Assembly: GCA_020048405.1 (NCBI GenBank)
Contig: JAIFMP010000102.1
Span: forward strand, 1-40,558
DNA from: Hydrogenophaga sp.
GTDB lineage: Bacteria; Pseudomonadota; Gammaproteobacteria; Burkholderiales; Burkholderiaceae_C
Reading direction: 5' to 3'
Length of the DNA stretch: 40,558 nt
Below, one piece after another: positions 34,607-40,558 of this stretch. Numbering within the stretch: position 1 is the first letter of the stretch; the number at the start of each line of letters is the position of its first letter. The translations under genes and the position numbers were made by a program. The notes beneath the pieces were generated by a model, which saw only the letters and a program-made list of their open reading frames with translations, was not told the origin of the DNA and ran no database searches.

Positions 34607-34622
34607 ATACCCCAAGGGGTAT
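34607..34622. promoter_or_regulatory. CsoR/CstR-type operator palindrome
   Basis: ATACCCC, AA, GGGGTAT: a palindrome with perfect 7-base arms, the G-tract layout bound by CsoR-family repressors, among them the persulfide sensor CstR. It is 78 bases before the peroxiredoxin start and upstream of a persulfide dioxygenase-like gene, the typical CstR target. No CsoR-family gene is in the window. Confidence 0.7.
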
Positions 34623-34636
34623 GTAAACTGCAGACA

Positions 34637-34657
34637 TCGATTGCAAACATCAATCGA
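34637..34657 (+). promoter_or_regulatory. Perfect inverted repeat in the peroxiredoxin leader
   Basis: TCGATTG / CAATCGA with a 7-base spacer, 14 bases downstream of the TACCCC palindrome and 43 bases before the start codon. It could be a second operator half-site pair or an mRNA hairpin. Confidence 0.4.
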
Positions 34658-34700
34658 CACAAGCAAGTTAATTTCTTTCTTCAACCCACCGGAGATCACC

Positions 34701-35339
34701 ATGGACCAGACCGTTTCTTTCCCCCGCCTCAACGAAGCCGCGCCCACCTTCCACGCCAAAACCACCCACGGCGACCGCTGCCTGGCCGACTACAAGGGCA
34801 AGTGGCTCATCCTGTTCTCGCACCCTGCGGACTTCACGCCCGTGTGCACCACCGAGTTCATCGGCTTCCAGAAACACGCTGACACCTTCCGCAGCATGAA
34901 TTGCGAGTTGATCGGCCTGTCCATCGACAGCCTGTATTCCCACCTGGCCTGGACGCAGAACATCAAGGAGAAGTTCGGTGTGGAGATCAGCTTTCCCATC
35001 ATTGAAGACATCAAGATGGATGTGGCCCGCGCTTATGGCATGGTTCACCCTGGCGCCGCCGACACGCAAGCCGTGCGCGCCACGTTCTTCATCGACCCCA
35101 ACGGCATCCTGCGCGCCATGGTGTATTACCCCATGAGCAACGGCCGCAGCATCGACGAGTTCGTGCGCCTGCTGCAAGCCATGCAAACCAGCGACGCCAA
35201 CAAAATCGCCACGCCCGAAGGCTGGACCCCTGGCTGCGACGTGATCGTGCCGCCGCCCAAAACCGCCGAAGCAGTGGCCAAGCGCGCCAGCGAGGGTTAC
35301 AACACCACCGACTGGTATTACTCCACAAAGTCGCTCTGA
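34701..35339 (+). CDS. 1-Cys (Prx6-type) peroxiredoxin
   Basis: The gene encodes 212 residues, starting at ATG 34701 with GGAG about 7 bases upstream. The peroxidatic Cys49 is in HPADFTPVCTTEFIGF, the hallmark of the AhpC/Prx6 group. It also has GLSIDSLYSHLAWT and ATFFIDPNGILRAMVYYP, and the long C-terminal arm (TPGCDVIVPPP) used for dimerisation. A further Cys lies in this arm, but not at the usual 2-Cys resolving position. It would reduce peroxides, or persulfide-type oxidants, in the cytoplasm. It is first after the CsoR/CstR-type operator, and a strong terminator follows it. Confidence 0.92.
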   Translation: MDQTVSFPRLNEAAPTFHAKTTHGDRCLADYKGKWLILFSHPADFTPVCTTEFIGFQKHADTFRSMNCELIGLSIDSLYSHLAWTQNIKEKFGVEISFPIIEDIKMDVARAYGMVHPGAADTQAVRATFFIDPNGILRAMVYYPMSNGRSIDEFVRLLQAMQTSDANKIATPEGWTPGCDVIVPPPKTAEAVAKRASEGYNTTDWYYSTKSL

Positions 35340-35349
35340 GTCAGAGCTT

Positions 35350-35377
35350 GCAAGGAGCTTTGGCTCCTTGCTTTTTT
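35350..35377 (+). terminator. Intrinsic terminator between the peroxiredoxin and dioxygenase genes
   Basis: The 9-bp perfect stem GCAAGGAGC / GCTCCTTGC has the loop TTTG and is followed by six T. It ends only 18 bases before the next start codon, so the downstream genes need read-through or their own promoter. Confidence 0.88.
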
Positions 35378-35394
35378 ACACCGCCTCAACCGCC

Positions 35395-36291
35395 ATGACA
35401 GCCACTGCCCGCATGCACATCGAGTCGCACTTCGACCCCGCCACCTCTACCTTCAGCCACATCGTCTGGGACCAGGCCAGCAGTCAGTGCGCGCTGATCG
35501 ACAGCGTGCTGGACTACGACCCCAAGTCGGGGCGAACCTCCACCGCCAGTGCAGACGTGTTGATTTGCCGCGTGGGTGAGCTGAAACTGCAGGTGCAGTG
35601 GCTGCTGGAAACCCATGTACACGCCGACCACCTGAGCGCCGCGCCCTACCTGCAACAGAAACTGGGCGGTCAACTGGCCATTGGCTCACACATCACCGCC
35701 GTACAAAACGTGTTCGGCAAGCTGTTCAACGCCGGCAGCGACTTCGCGCGCGACGGCAGCCAGTTCGACCGCCTGCTGTCCGACGGTGACAGCTTCCACA
35801 TCGGCGGTCTCACGGCACGTGCCCTGCACACCCCGGGCCACACCCCTGCATGCATGACCTATGTCATCACCGACCACAGCACCGACCCCGTGCGCACAGT
35901 GGCCTTTGTGGGCGACACCCTCTTCATGCCCGACTACGGCACCGCACGCTGTGACTTCCCCGGTGGCAGTGCGGCCACGCTGTACCAATCCATCCAAAAG
36001 GTGCTGTCTCTGCCCGACAGCACCGAGCTTTACCTCTGCCACGACTACCCGCCCGAGGGGCGCGAAGCTCAGTGCGTGACAACCGTGGCAGCCGAGAAAG
36101 CCGGCAACGTGCACGTGCACTCTGGCGTTTCCGAGCCTGAGTTCGTGGCCATGCGCACCGCACGCGATGCCACCTTGTCCATGCCCGTGCTGCTCCTGCC
36201 GTCGGTACAGGTGAACATGCGCGCGGGGCAGTTGCCCCCGCCCGAAGACAACGGCATCCGTTACCTGAAGCTCCCACTCAATGCCGTCTGA
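35395..36291 (+). CDS. Metallo-beta-lactamase-fold protein, persulfide dioxygenase-like (Blh/ETHE1-like)
   Basis: The gene encodes 298 residues from ATG 35395 (an ATG at 35413 is possible; no clear ribosome site). The metal site motif THVHADHL has His74, His76, Asp78 and His79. Further ligands are in LHTPGHTPACMTYVI and the Asp in FVGDTLFMPDYGTARCDFPG, and LCHDYPPEGRE supplies the last His. The closest relatives I recognise are the Blh hydrolases of BigR operons and ETHE1-type persulfide dioxygenases, which oxidise glutathione persulfide to sulfite. The sulfur-gene neighbours agree with this. Glyoxalase II is a less likely alternative. It overlaps the next gene by 11 bases. Confidence 0.85.
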   Translation: MTATARMHIESHFDPATSTFSHIVWDQASSQCALIDSVLDYDPKSGRTSTASADVLICRVGELKLQVQWLLETHVHADHLSAAPYLQQKLGGQLAIGSHITAVQNVFGKLFNAGSDFARDGSQFDRLLSDGDSFHIGGLTARALHTPGHTPACMTYVITDHSTDPVRTVAFVGDTLFMPDYGTARCDFPGGSAATLYQSIQKVLSLPDSTELYLCHDYPPEGREAQCVTTVAAEKAGNVHVHSGVSEPEFVAMRTARDATLSMPVLLLPSVQVNMRAGQLPPPEDNGIRYLKLPLNAV

Positions 36292-36610
36292 CCAAACCAA
36301 CCCCTCCGCCGCGCTGGCCAGCCTGCGCACCCTGCGCCTGGCCTCTCTGGGTGAAGGCGCCACGCTGCTGCTGTTGCTGTTCATTGCCGTGCCTCTCAAG
36401 CGCCTCGCGGGCTGGCCCTTGGGCGTGTCCGTCATGGGTCCCATCCACGGTGCCGCATTTCTGCTGTACGCCGCACTGGTGTTGCGCAACACCGGTGCCG
36501 GTCACCTCAACGCCCGGGAAACCATCCTCCTGCTGGTGGCCGCGTTTGTGCCGTTTGGCGCATTTCTGGTCGGCGGCATCTTCAAGCGCAAAGCAATTGC
36601 CCTGGCCTGA
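36281..36610 (+). CDS. Small DUF3817-type membrane protein
   Basis: The 109-residue protein has about three membrane helices. LRLASLGEGATLLLLLFIAV followed by PLKRLAGWP, then GPIHGAAFLLYAALVL, form the DUF3817 pattern, and LLLVAAFVPFGAFLVGGIF is the last helix. The function is unknown; its overlap with the dioxygenase-like gene suggests co-expression. Confidence 0.82.
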   Translation: MPSDQTNPSAALASLRTLRLASLGEGATLLLLLFIAVPLKRLAGWPLGVSVMGPIHGAAFLLYAALVLRNTGAGHLNARETILLLVAAFVPFGAFLVGGIFKRKAIALA

Positions 36611-36638
36611 ACCCCCTTCACAACCCAACCATCGCGCC

Positions 36639-37163
36639 ATGCCCCATTTCACTTTTTTGCGACCCTGGCTCGCAGCCGCTGCCCTGGCCCTCACCGCATT
36701 GACCCACCTGCTGCCGGTCACAGCCCAGGCGCAAACCGTCGCCACCACAGGCGCACAGGTGAGCACAGGCCAACCCCTGCCCGCACTCAAACTCAAAGAC
36801 CAACACGACCAGCCATGGTCCGTGGGTGCCGACACACGTGTGGTGCTGTTGGCATCCGGACGCAAAGCCTCCAACCTGGTGCAGGCCGTGCTGGAGAAAG
36901 AACCCAAAGACTTCCTGGCCCAACGCCACGCCGCCTACGTGGCTGACATGAGCAAGATGCCAGGCTTTGCCACCCGCATGTTTGCCCTGCCCTCACTGCG
37001 CGAAATGCCGTTCAAGGTAGGCGTCTCGCTGGAAGAACCCACGCTGGCAGCCTGGCTCCGCCAGCCCGACAGCGTGACCCTCATCAGCCTCGTCAATGGC
37101 GTGGTGCACAGCGTGGCCTACGCCACCAGCGAAGCCGACCTGCGCACCGCGCTGGCCCGCTGA
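36639..37163 (+). CDS. Exported thioredoxin-fold-like protein without cysteines
   Basis: The gene encodes 174 residues. A signal peptide (PWLAAAALALTALTHLLPVT, cleavage near AQA) precedes a domain whose start, GQPLPALKLKDQHDQPWSVG, looks like a redoxin/thioredoxin strand pattern and is followed by RVVLLASGRKASNLV where the CxxC would be. There is no cysteine in the mature protein, so it cannot be a normal thiol redox enzyme. The similarity is at fold-pattern level only. Its place between sulfur genes hints at a periplasmic binding or scaffold role. Confidence 0.7.
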   Translation: MPHFTFLRPWLAAAALALTALTHLLPVTAQAQTVATTGAQVSTGQPLPALKLKDQHDQPWSVGADTRVVLLASGRKASNLVQAVLEKEPKDFLAQRHAAYVADMSKMPGFATRMFALPSLREMPFKVGVSLEEPTLAAWLRQPDSVTLISLVNGVVHSVAYATSEADLRTALAR

Positions 37164-37221
37164 ACGCCGCGCCCGCATCAGCCGTTTCGTTCCCAGTTTT
37201 TCAAACCCCAAGGAGTTTTCC

Positions 37222-37632
37222 ATGAAGAAGTTCGCCCTCGCCGCCACCCTGCTGGCCGCTGCTGTGTCCGCCCAAGCCGCCGACCTGTTCGTCAACATCC
37301 ACAGCGGCAACGCCATGGCTCAAGGCGCTGGCCTGGTGCTCGCCGGTCAGGCCCTGGAGCAAAAAGCCAACGTGCGCGTGCTGTTGTGCGACGCCGCCGC
37401 CGACATCGCCGTGAACGGCAAAGAGATGCCCAGCCTCAAGCCCCGCAACGTGACACCTCAGCAAATGCTGCAGGGCGTGATCAAGGCCGGAGCCAAAGTG
37501 GAGGTGTGCGCCCTCTACCTGCCCAACAGCGGCAAAGTGGCGGCCGACCTGATTGCGGGCGTGACCGCCGCCAACCCCGCCGACGTGGCCGCCCACCTGC
37601 TGAAACCCGGCGTGCAGACCCTGGCGTTCTGA
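37222..37632 (+). CDS. Periplasmic DsrE/DsrF-like protein
   Basis: The gene encodes 136 residues from ATG 37222 with AAGGAG 7 bases upstream. A clear signal peptide (MKKFALAATLLAAAVSAQAA) is followed by a DsrE-type alpha/beta domain: VNIHSGNAMAQGAGLVLAGQ, VRVLLCDAAAD (Cys56) and AKVEVCALYLPNSG (Cys96, the position that carries sulfur in DsrE/TusD relatives). Most DsrE-like sulfur carriers are cytoplasmic, so an exported form suggests handling of sulfane sulfur in the periplasm, next to FccB. Confidence 0.85.
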   Translation: MKKFALAATLLAAAVSAQAADLFVNIHSGNAMAQGAGLVLAGQALEQKANVRVLLCDAAADIAVNGKEMPSLKPRNVTPQQMLQGVIKAGAKVEVCALYLPNSGKVAADLIAGVTAANPADVAAHLLKPGVQTLAF

Positions 37633-37641
37633 TACCCGGCC

Positions 37642-37664
37642 TTTCCCGCTGATTAGGCGGGAAA
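37642..37664 (+). other. Stem-loop after the DsrE-like gene
   Basis: TTTCCCGC / GCGGGAAA, 8-bp perfect stem with a 7-base loop, 9 bases after the stop codon and 9 bases before the next start. It lacks a T-run, so it is either a weak terminator or a 3'-end stabiliser. Confidence 0.5.
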
Positions 37665-37672
37665 ATAGCCCC

Positions 37673-39031
37673 ATGTTGCCCCACGCTACCCCCCCCCTCC
37701 CCATTCCACCCGCCGAACGGGGGCCCGTGTACCTGCCTGCAGATGCAGGCTTGCGGCAAACCTTGCACAACGAGGTGCATGCACGCCCCTCCGCCCGCAT
37801 ACGCCTACCCGCGCTGGTGGTCTACGTGGCGGTGCTGAACGAAGGCATCACCCGTGCCGACGAACTGGCTCACCTGCAAAAGTTGCCTGGCCACCAGAAC
37901 CTCACTCTCAACGACCTGAGTGAGAATTTTCTGCGCCTGCGCCACAGCAACCACACAGTTAAGTGGGAACGGCACAGTGAGTTCACCCGTTACTCCATCG
38001 TCCAGCCGCTGCCAGAGCACGCGCAGTTGGGCAACTCCGACCCCGAACTGTTGTCCGGTCTCATGCTGCCCGCTGACTGGCTGAGTGGCATTCCCGGACA
38101 AACCATGGCCGCCATCAAGCTGGCGATGCTGCATGGTGACACCCGCGACACGGAAGGCACCATGAAGCAGGGCCGTGCATGGCTGGGCGACCACTCCCTG
38201 GTGGCCTCCGTCATGGGCAACAACGGCCACTCATGGGCACTGACCGATTTCATGCTGCGCCCCAGCGGGTTCGAGCGGATGCTGGTGATTGCCCCCGCCA
38301 GCACCACCGAAACACGGGCTGGGCGCGTGTCGCAACGCTTGCTGGAGCTGGAAACCTACCGCCTCATGGCACTGCGCGGGCTGCCGGTGGCCAAGTCTCT
38401 CATGCCCACGCTGACCGACACAGAGCGCGAACTCGCCACCATCACTGCCCATATAGAAAGCGGGGACCAGTCCGACCCCGAACTGCTCAACCGGCTGGCC
38501 ACGTTGGCGGCGCGCGTGGAAATGGCCACCGCCAACCACGCCTACCGCTTTGCTGCCACCGAGGCCTACCACCACATCGTGCTGCAACGCATTGCCGAGC
38601 TGCGCGAAACACCGGTACCTGGCACACAAACCATTGGTGAATTCATGAACCGACGGCTGTCTCCCGCCATGGCCACCGTCTCTGCCACGGCACAGCGGCT
38701 GTCGTCGCTGTCAGACCGAATCACACGAGCCAGTGCCTTGCTGCGCACCCGCGTGGACATTGCCACCGAAGCGCAGAACCAGCAGTTGCTGGAAAAGCTC
38801 ACCCGTGGGCAAGAGTTGCAACTGCGCCTGCAAAGCACGGTGGAAGGCCTGTCGATTGCCGCCATCAGCTATTACGTCATCAGCCTGGCGCTGTACGTGG
38901 GCAAAGCGGGCAAAGCGGCTGGCTTGCCCATTCACCCCGAGCTGGCAGCCGGTGCGCTGGTGCCGCTGGTGTTGTGGGCCGTGTGGCGCACCACCAAGCG
39001 CATCCACGACAAACTGCACGCCGGTCATTGA
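37673..39031 (+). CDS. DUF3422 family membrane-anchored protein
   Basis: The gene encodes 452 residues. The N-terminal NEVHARPSARIRLPALVVYV is the signature start of DUF3422, and HTVKWERHSEFTRYSI, TLTDTERELATITAHIESGD and LSSLSDRITRASALLRTRVD fit the family. Two membrane helices lie near the C-terminus (SIAAISYYVISLALYVGKAG and LAAGALVPLVLWAVW). The function is unknown. The plan, a large soluble part with a coiled coil and a C-terminal anchor, is like RmuC or CorA-type proteins, but that is only resemblance. Confidence 0.9.
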   Translation: MLPHATPPLPIPPAERGPVYLPADAGLRQTLHNEVHARPSARIRLPALVVYVAVLNEGITRADELAHLQKLPGHQNLTLNDLSENFLRLRHSNHTVKWERHSEFTRYSIVQPLPEHAQLGNSDPELLSGLMLPADWLSGIPGQTMAAIKLAMLHGDTRDTEGTMKQGRAWLGDHSLVASVMGNNGHSWALTDFMLRPSGFERMLVIAPASTTETRAGRVSQRLLELETYRLMALRGLPVAKSLMPTLTDTERELATITAHIESGDQSDPELLNRLATLAARVEMATANHAYRFAATEAYHHIVLQRIAELRETPVPGTQTIGEFMNRRLSPAMATVSATAQRLSSLSDRITRASALLRTRVDIATEAQNQQLLEKLTRGQELQLRLQSTVEGLSIAAISYYVISLALYVGKAGKAAGLPIHPELAAGALVPLVLWAVWRTTKRIHDKLHAGH

Positions 39032-39104
39032 TTTTCAATAAATTGTCCCACTACCGCTTATCTGCATTCACTTTTCAGCTACTTTTTCCGCAAGGCAAAC
39101 ACCC

Positions 39105-39485
39105 ATGAAAACTGCTCTCGATCTCGTGATGGCCGCCAAAGCCCAGTCCCGTGAAATCGCCCTGACCCAGGTGGATTCGGTCTTGGCTGCGGCCGACGTG
39201 GTGATCGACGTGCGTGAGCCCGACGAATACGCGGCAGGCCACCTGCAAGGCGCGGTCAACCTGCCACGCGGGTTGCTGGAATTCAAACTGTCGGGCAACC
39301 CCGCGCTGGAGCGCCGCGACCTGGCCGTGGTGCTGTACTGCAAAACCAGCGGCCGTGCTGCCCTGTCGGCTTGCAGCATGCAAGCCATGGGTTACCTGAA
39401 CGTGGTCTCCATCGCCGGTGGTTACGACGCCTGGGTTGCAGCGGGCAAACCGGTGGTCACACCGAACCTGCCGACGTTTGGCTGA
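39105..39485 (+). CDS. Single-domain rhodanese (sulfurtransferase)
   Basis: The 126-residue protein transfers sulfane sulfur through the active-site Cys79 in VVLYCKTSGRAALSACSMQA. Further rhodanese motifs are VVIDVREPDEYAAGHLQGAV and YLNVVSIAGGYDAWVAAGKP. There is no signal peptide, so it is cytoplasmic. It follows DUF3422 by 73 bases and faces the ABC ATPase gene across 2 bases. It is a natural partner of the persulfide dioxygenase-like gene, though not in one operon with it. Confidence 0.92.
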   Translation: MKTALDLVMAAKAQSREIALTQVDSVLAAADVVIDVREPDEYAAGHLQGAVNLPRGLLEFKLSGNPALERRDLAVVLYCKTSGRAALSACSMQAMGYLNVVSIAGGYDAWVAAGKPVVTPNLPTFG

Positions 39486-39487
39486 CG

Positions 39488-40213
39488 TCAGTCCAGCGCC
39501 CTGCCCTCGCCCGCCTCTTCCACCGTTTGCCCGTCACGGATGTGGTAAATCCGCTTGAAGGTGGGGATGATTTTTTCATCGTGTGTGACCACGATGACCG
39601 CCGTTTGTGCCTGGCGGGCCATCTGGTTGAGCAGGCGCATCACGCCCAGGGCGCGTTCGCTGTCGAGTGGGGCCGTGGGCTCGTCGGCCAATATCACCGG
39701 CGGTTTGTTGGCCAACGCACGGGCAATGGACACGCGCTGCTGTTCACCGCCCGACAACTGGTTGGGCTGGGCCTTGGCGCGGTGTTGCACGTCCAGCGCC
39801 GTCAGCAGTTCCAGCGCACGGGCGCGTGCTGCGGCGTTGGGCACCCCGGCCAGCATGGGCAGCAGGGCCACGTTGTCAGTCACGTCCAGAAACGGAATCA
39901 GATACGGTGCCTGGAACACGAAACCGATTCGGTCACGCCGCAGGGCACGCAGGTCTTTCACGCGCCAGCCGTTGTCGTAAATCACCTCGTTGCCCAGCGT
40001 CATGCGCCCGGCAGTGGGCTCGATGATGGCACCCAAACACTTGAGCAGGGTGCTTTTGCCCGAGCCGGAGGGACCGACCAGGCCCACCACCTCGCCGGGG
40101 GCCACCTGCATGTTGATGTTTTTCAGGGCCTCCACGGCGGTGTCGCCCTGGCCGTAGACCTTGCGCAGCCCTTCGATGAGGATGCCGCCGGTGGGGATGC
40201 CAGGTTCAGCCAA
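39488..40213 (-). CDS. ABC transporter ATP-binding protein, LolD/MacB type
   Basis: The gene encodes 241 residues. The Walker A motif is GLVGPSGSGKSTLLKCLG, the Q-loop is in IGFVFQAPYLIPFLDVTDN, the signature is LSGGEQQRVSIARALANKP, and Walker B is VILADEPTAPLDSERAL followed by the switch His in VVTHDEK. The type energises FtsX-like permeases rather than import. The start is TTG 40213, supported by GGAG 6 bases upstream and an 8-base overlap with the permease gene; no ATG is available near the N-terminus. Confidence 0.93.
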   Translation of the reverse strand: MAEPGIPTGGILIEGLRKVYGQGDTAVEALKNINMQVAPGEVVGLVGPSGSGKSTLLKCLGAIIEPTAGRMTLGNEVIYDNGWRVKDLRALRRDRIGFVFQAPYLIPFLDVTDNVALLPMLAGVPNAAARARALELLTALDVQHRAKAQPNQLSGGEQQRVSIARALANKPPVILADEPTAPLDSERALGVMRLLNQMARQAQTAVIVVTHDEKIIPTFKRIYHIRDGQTVEEAGEGRALD

Positions 40214-40558
40214 TGGCCGCTCCGGGGTCCACCTTCAGCGCCACGCGGATGGCCAGTGTGCTGGCCAAGGCACAAATGACCATGGTGGCGGCAAAGCCGA
40301 TGACGGCATCACTGGTGAGCAGCAGCACGTATTTGGGAAACGCCGGGGCCCACAGTGTGGCGGCCACCTTGCCCACCACAAACCCGATCAGCCCCAGACC
40401 CAAGGCCTGCTGCAGGATCATCCCGGCGATGGTGGTGTTGCGGGTGCCAATGAGCTTCAACACCGCGATTTCGCGCAGCTTGCCCATGGTCATGGTGTAG
40501 ATGATGAAGGCCACGATGGCGGCGCTGACCACCGACAAAATCACCAGGAACATGCCAA
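40206..40558 (-). CDS. FtsX/MacB-type ABC permease, C-terminal part (cut by right edge)
   Basis: Only the last 117 codons are present. They hold three membrane helices of an FtsX-type permease: MFLVILSVVSAAIVAFIIYT, the conserved loop MGKLREIAVLKLIGTRNTTI, LGLGLIGFVVGKVAATLWA and GFAATMVICALASTLAIRVA, ending in KVDPGAAIG. It is translated just before the ATPase (8-base overlap), giving a DevCA/MacB-like exporter whose membrane-fusion gene would lie further right. Confidence 0.9.
   Translation of the reverse strand, partial: GMFLVILSVVSAAIVAFIIYTMTMGKLREIAVLKLIGTRNTTIAGMILQQALGLGLIGFVVGKVAATLWAPAFPKYVLLLTSDAVIGFAATMVICALASTLAIRVALKVDPGAAIG

Noticed and set aside
1-40558. tRNA, rRNA, CRISPR arrays, insertion sequences and prophage genes
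   Set aside because: I looked for cloverleaf-like sequences, regularly spaced repeats and transposase or integrase motifs and saw none.

Overview
The window looks like the chromosome of a motile betaproteobacterium of the order Burkholderiales, most likely a Comamonadaceae member (Rhodoferax- or Hydrogenophaga-like). I base this on family-level recognition of the proteins, the gene order and the high-GC coding style; I ran no database search. About three quarters of the window is one flagellar and chemotaxis block. The last quarter is a sulfide and persulfide oxidation region.

Layout: (1) Positions 1-8043 hold three flagellin paralogues (the first cut by the left edge), a hexapeptide-repeat acyltransferase between two of them, a very large multi-domain glycosyltransferase and a TylF-type methyltransferase. 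The set reads as a flagellin plus flagellin-glycan island, and it is visibly richer in A/T than the rest. (2) At 8122-8930 a near-perfect sigma-28 promoter drives the chaperones fliS and fliT. (3) fliE (minus strand) faces a long, tightly overlapping operon fliF-G-H-I-J-K-L-M-N-O-P-Q-R (9595-20686), which encodes the MS ring, C ring, export ATPase complex, hook-length control and export gate. (4) A minus-strand histidine kinase/NarL-type regulator pair (20706-22426) separates this operon from the chemotaxis genes. (5) The chemotaxis genes are a short CheZ-like protein, cheY, cheA, cheR, cheD and cheB (22617-28291), with no cheW or receptor gene. An unrecognised minus-strand gene (28329-28934) with its own consensus sigma-28 promoter closes this block.

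(6) From 29315 to 34555 lies a compact operon. It encodes a bd-oxidase-like membrane protein fused to cytochrome c, a second polytopic membrane protein, a monoheme FccA-like cytochrome, an FccB-type sulfide dehydrogenase flavoprotein and a diheme c4-type cytochrome. (7) A second sulfur-linked set (34701-37632) follows a 16-bp TACCCC/GGGGTA palindrome of the CsoR/CstR operator type. It encodes a 1-Cys peroxiredoxin, a persulfide-dioxygenase-like metallo-beta-lactamase protein, a small membrane protein, an exported thioredoxin-fold-like protein without cysteines and a periplasmic DsrE-like protein. (8) The right end holds a DUF3422 membrane protein, a single-domain rhodanese and, on the minus strand, the ATPase and truncated permease of a MacB/FtsX-type ABC transporter.

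Working model: electrons from sulfide enter at FccB, pass to c-type cytochromes and reach the bd-like membrane module. The persulfide produced is handled by the dioxygenase, DsrE-like protein and rhodanese, and the peroxiredoxin deals with oxidative side products. The most novel-looking items are this FccAB plus bd-like membrane operon, the orphan sigma-28 gene at 28329-28934, and the minimal CheZ-like protein that shares its C-terminal tail with CheD.
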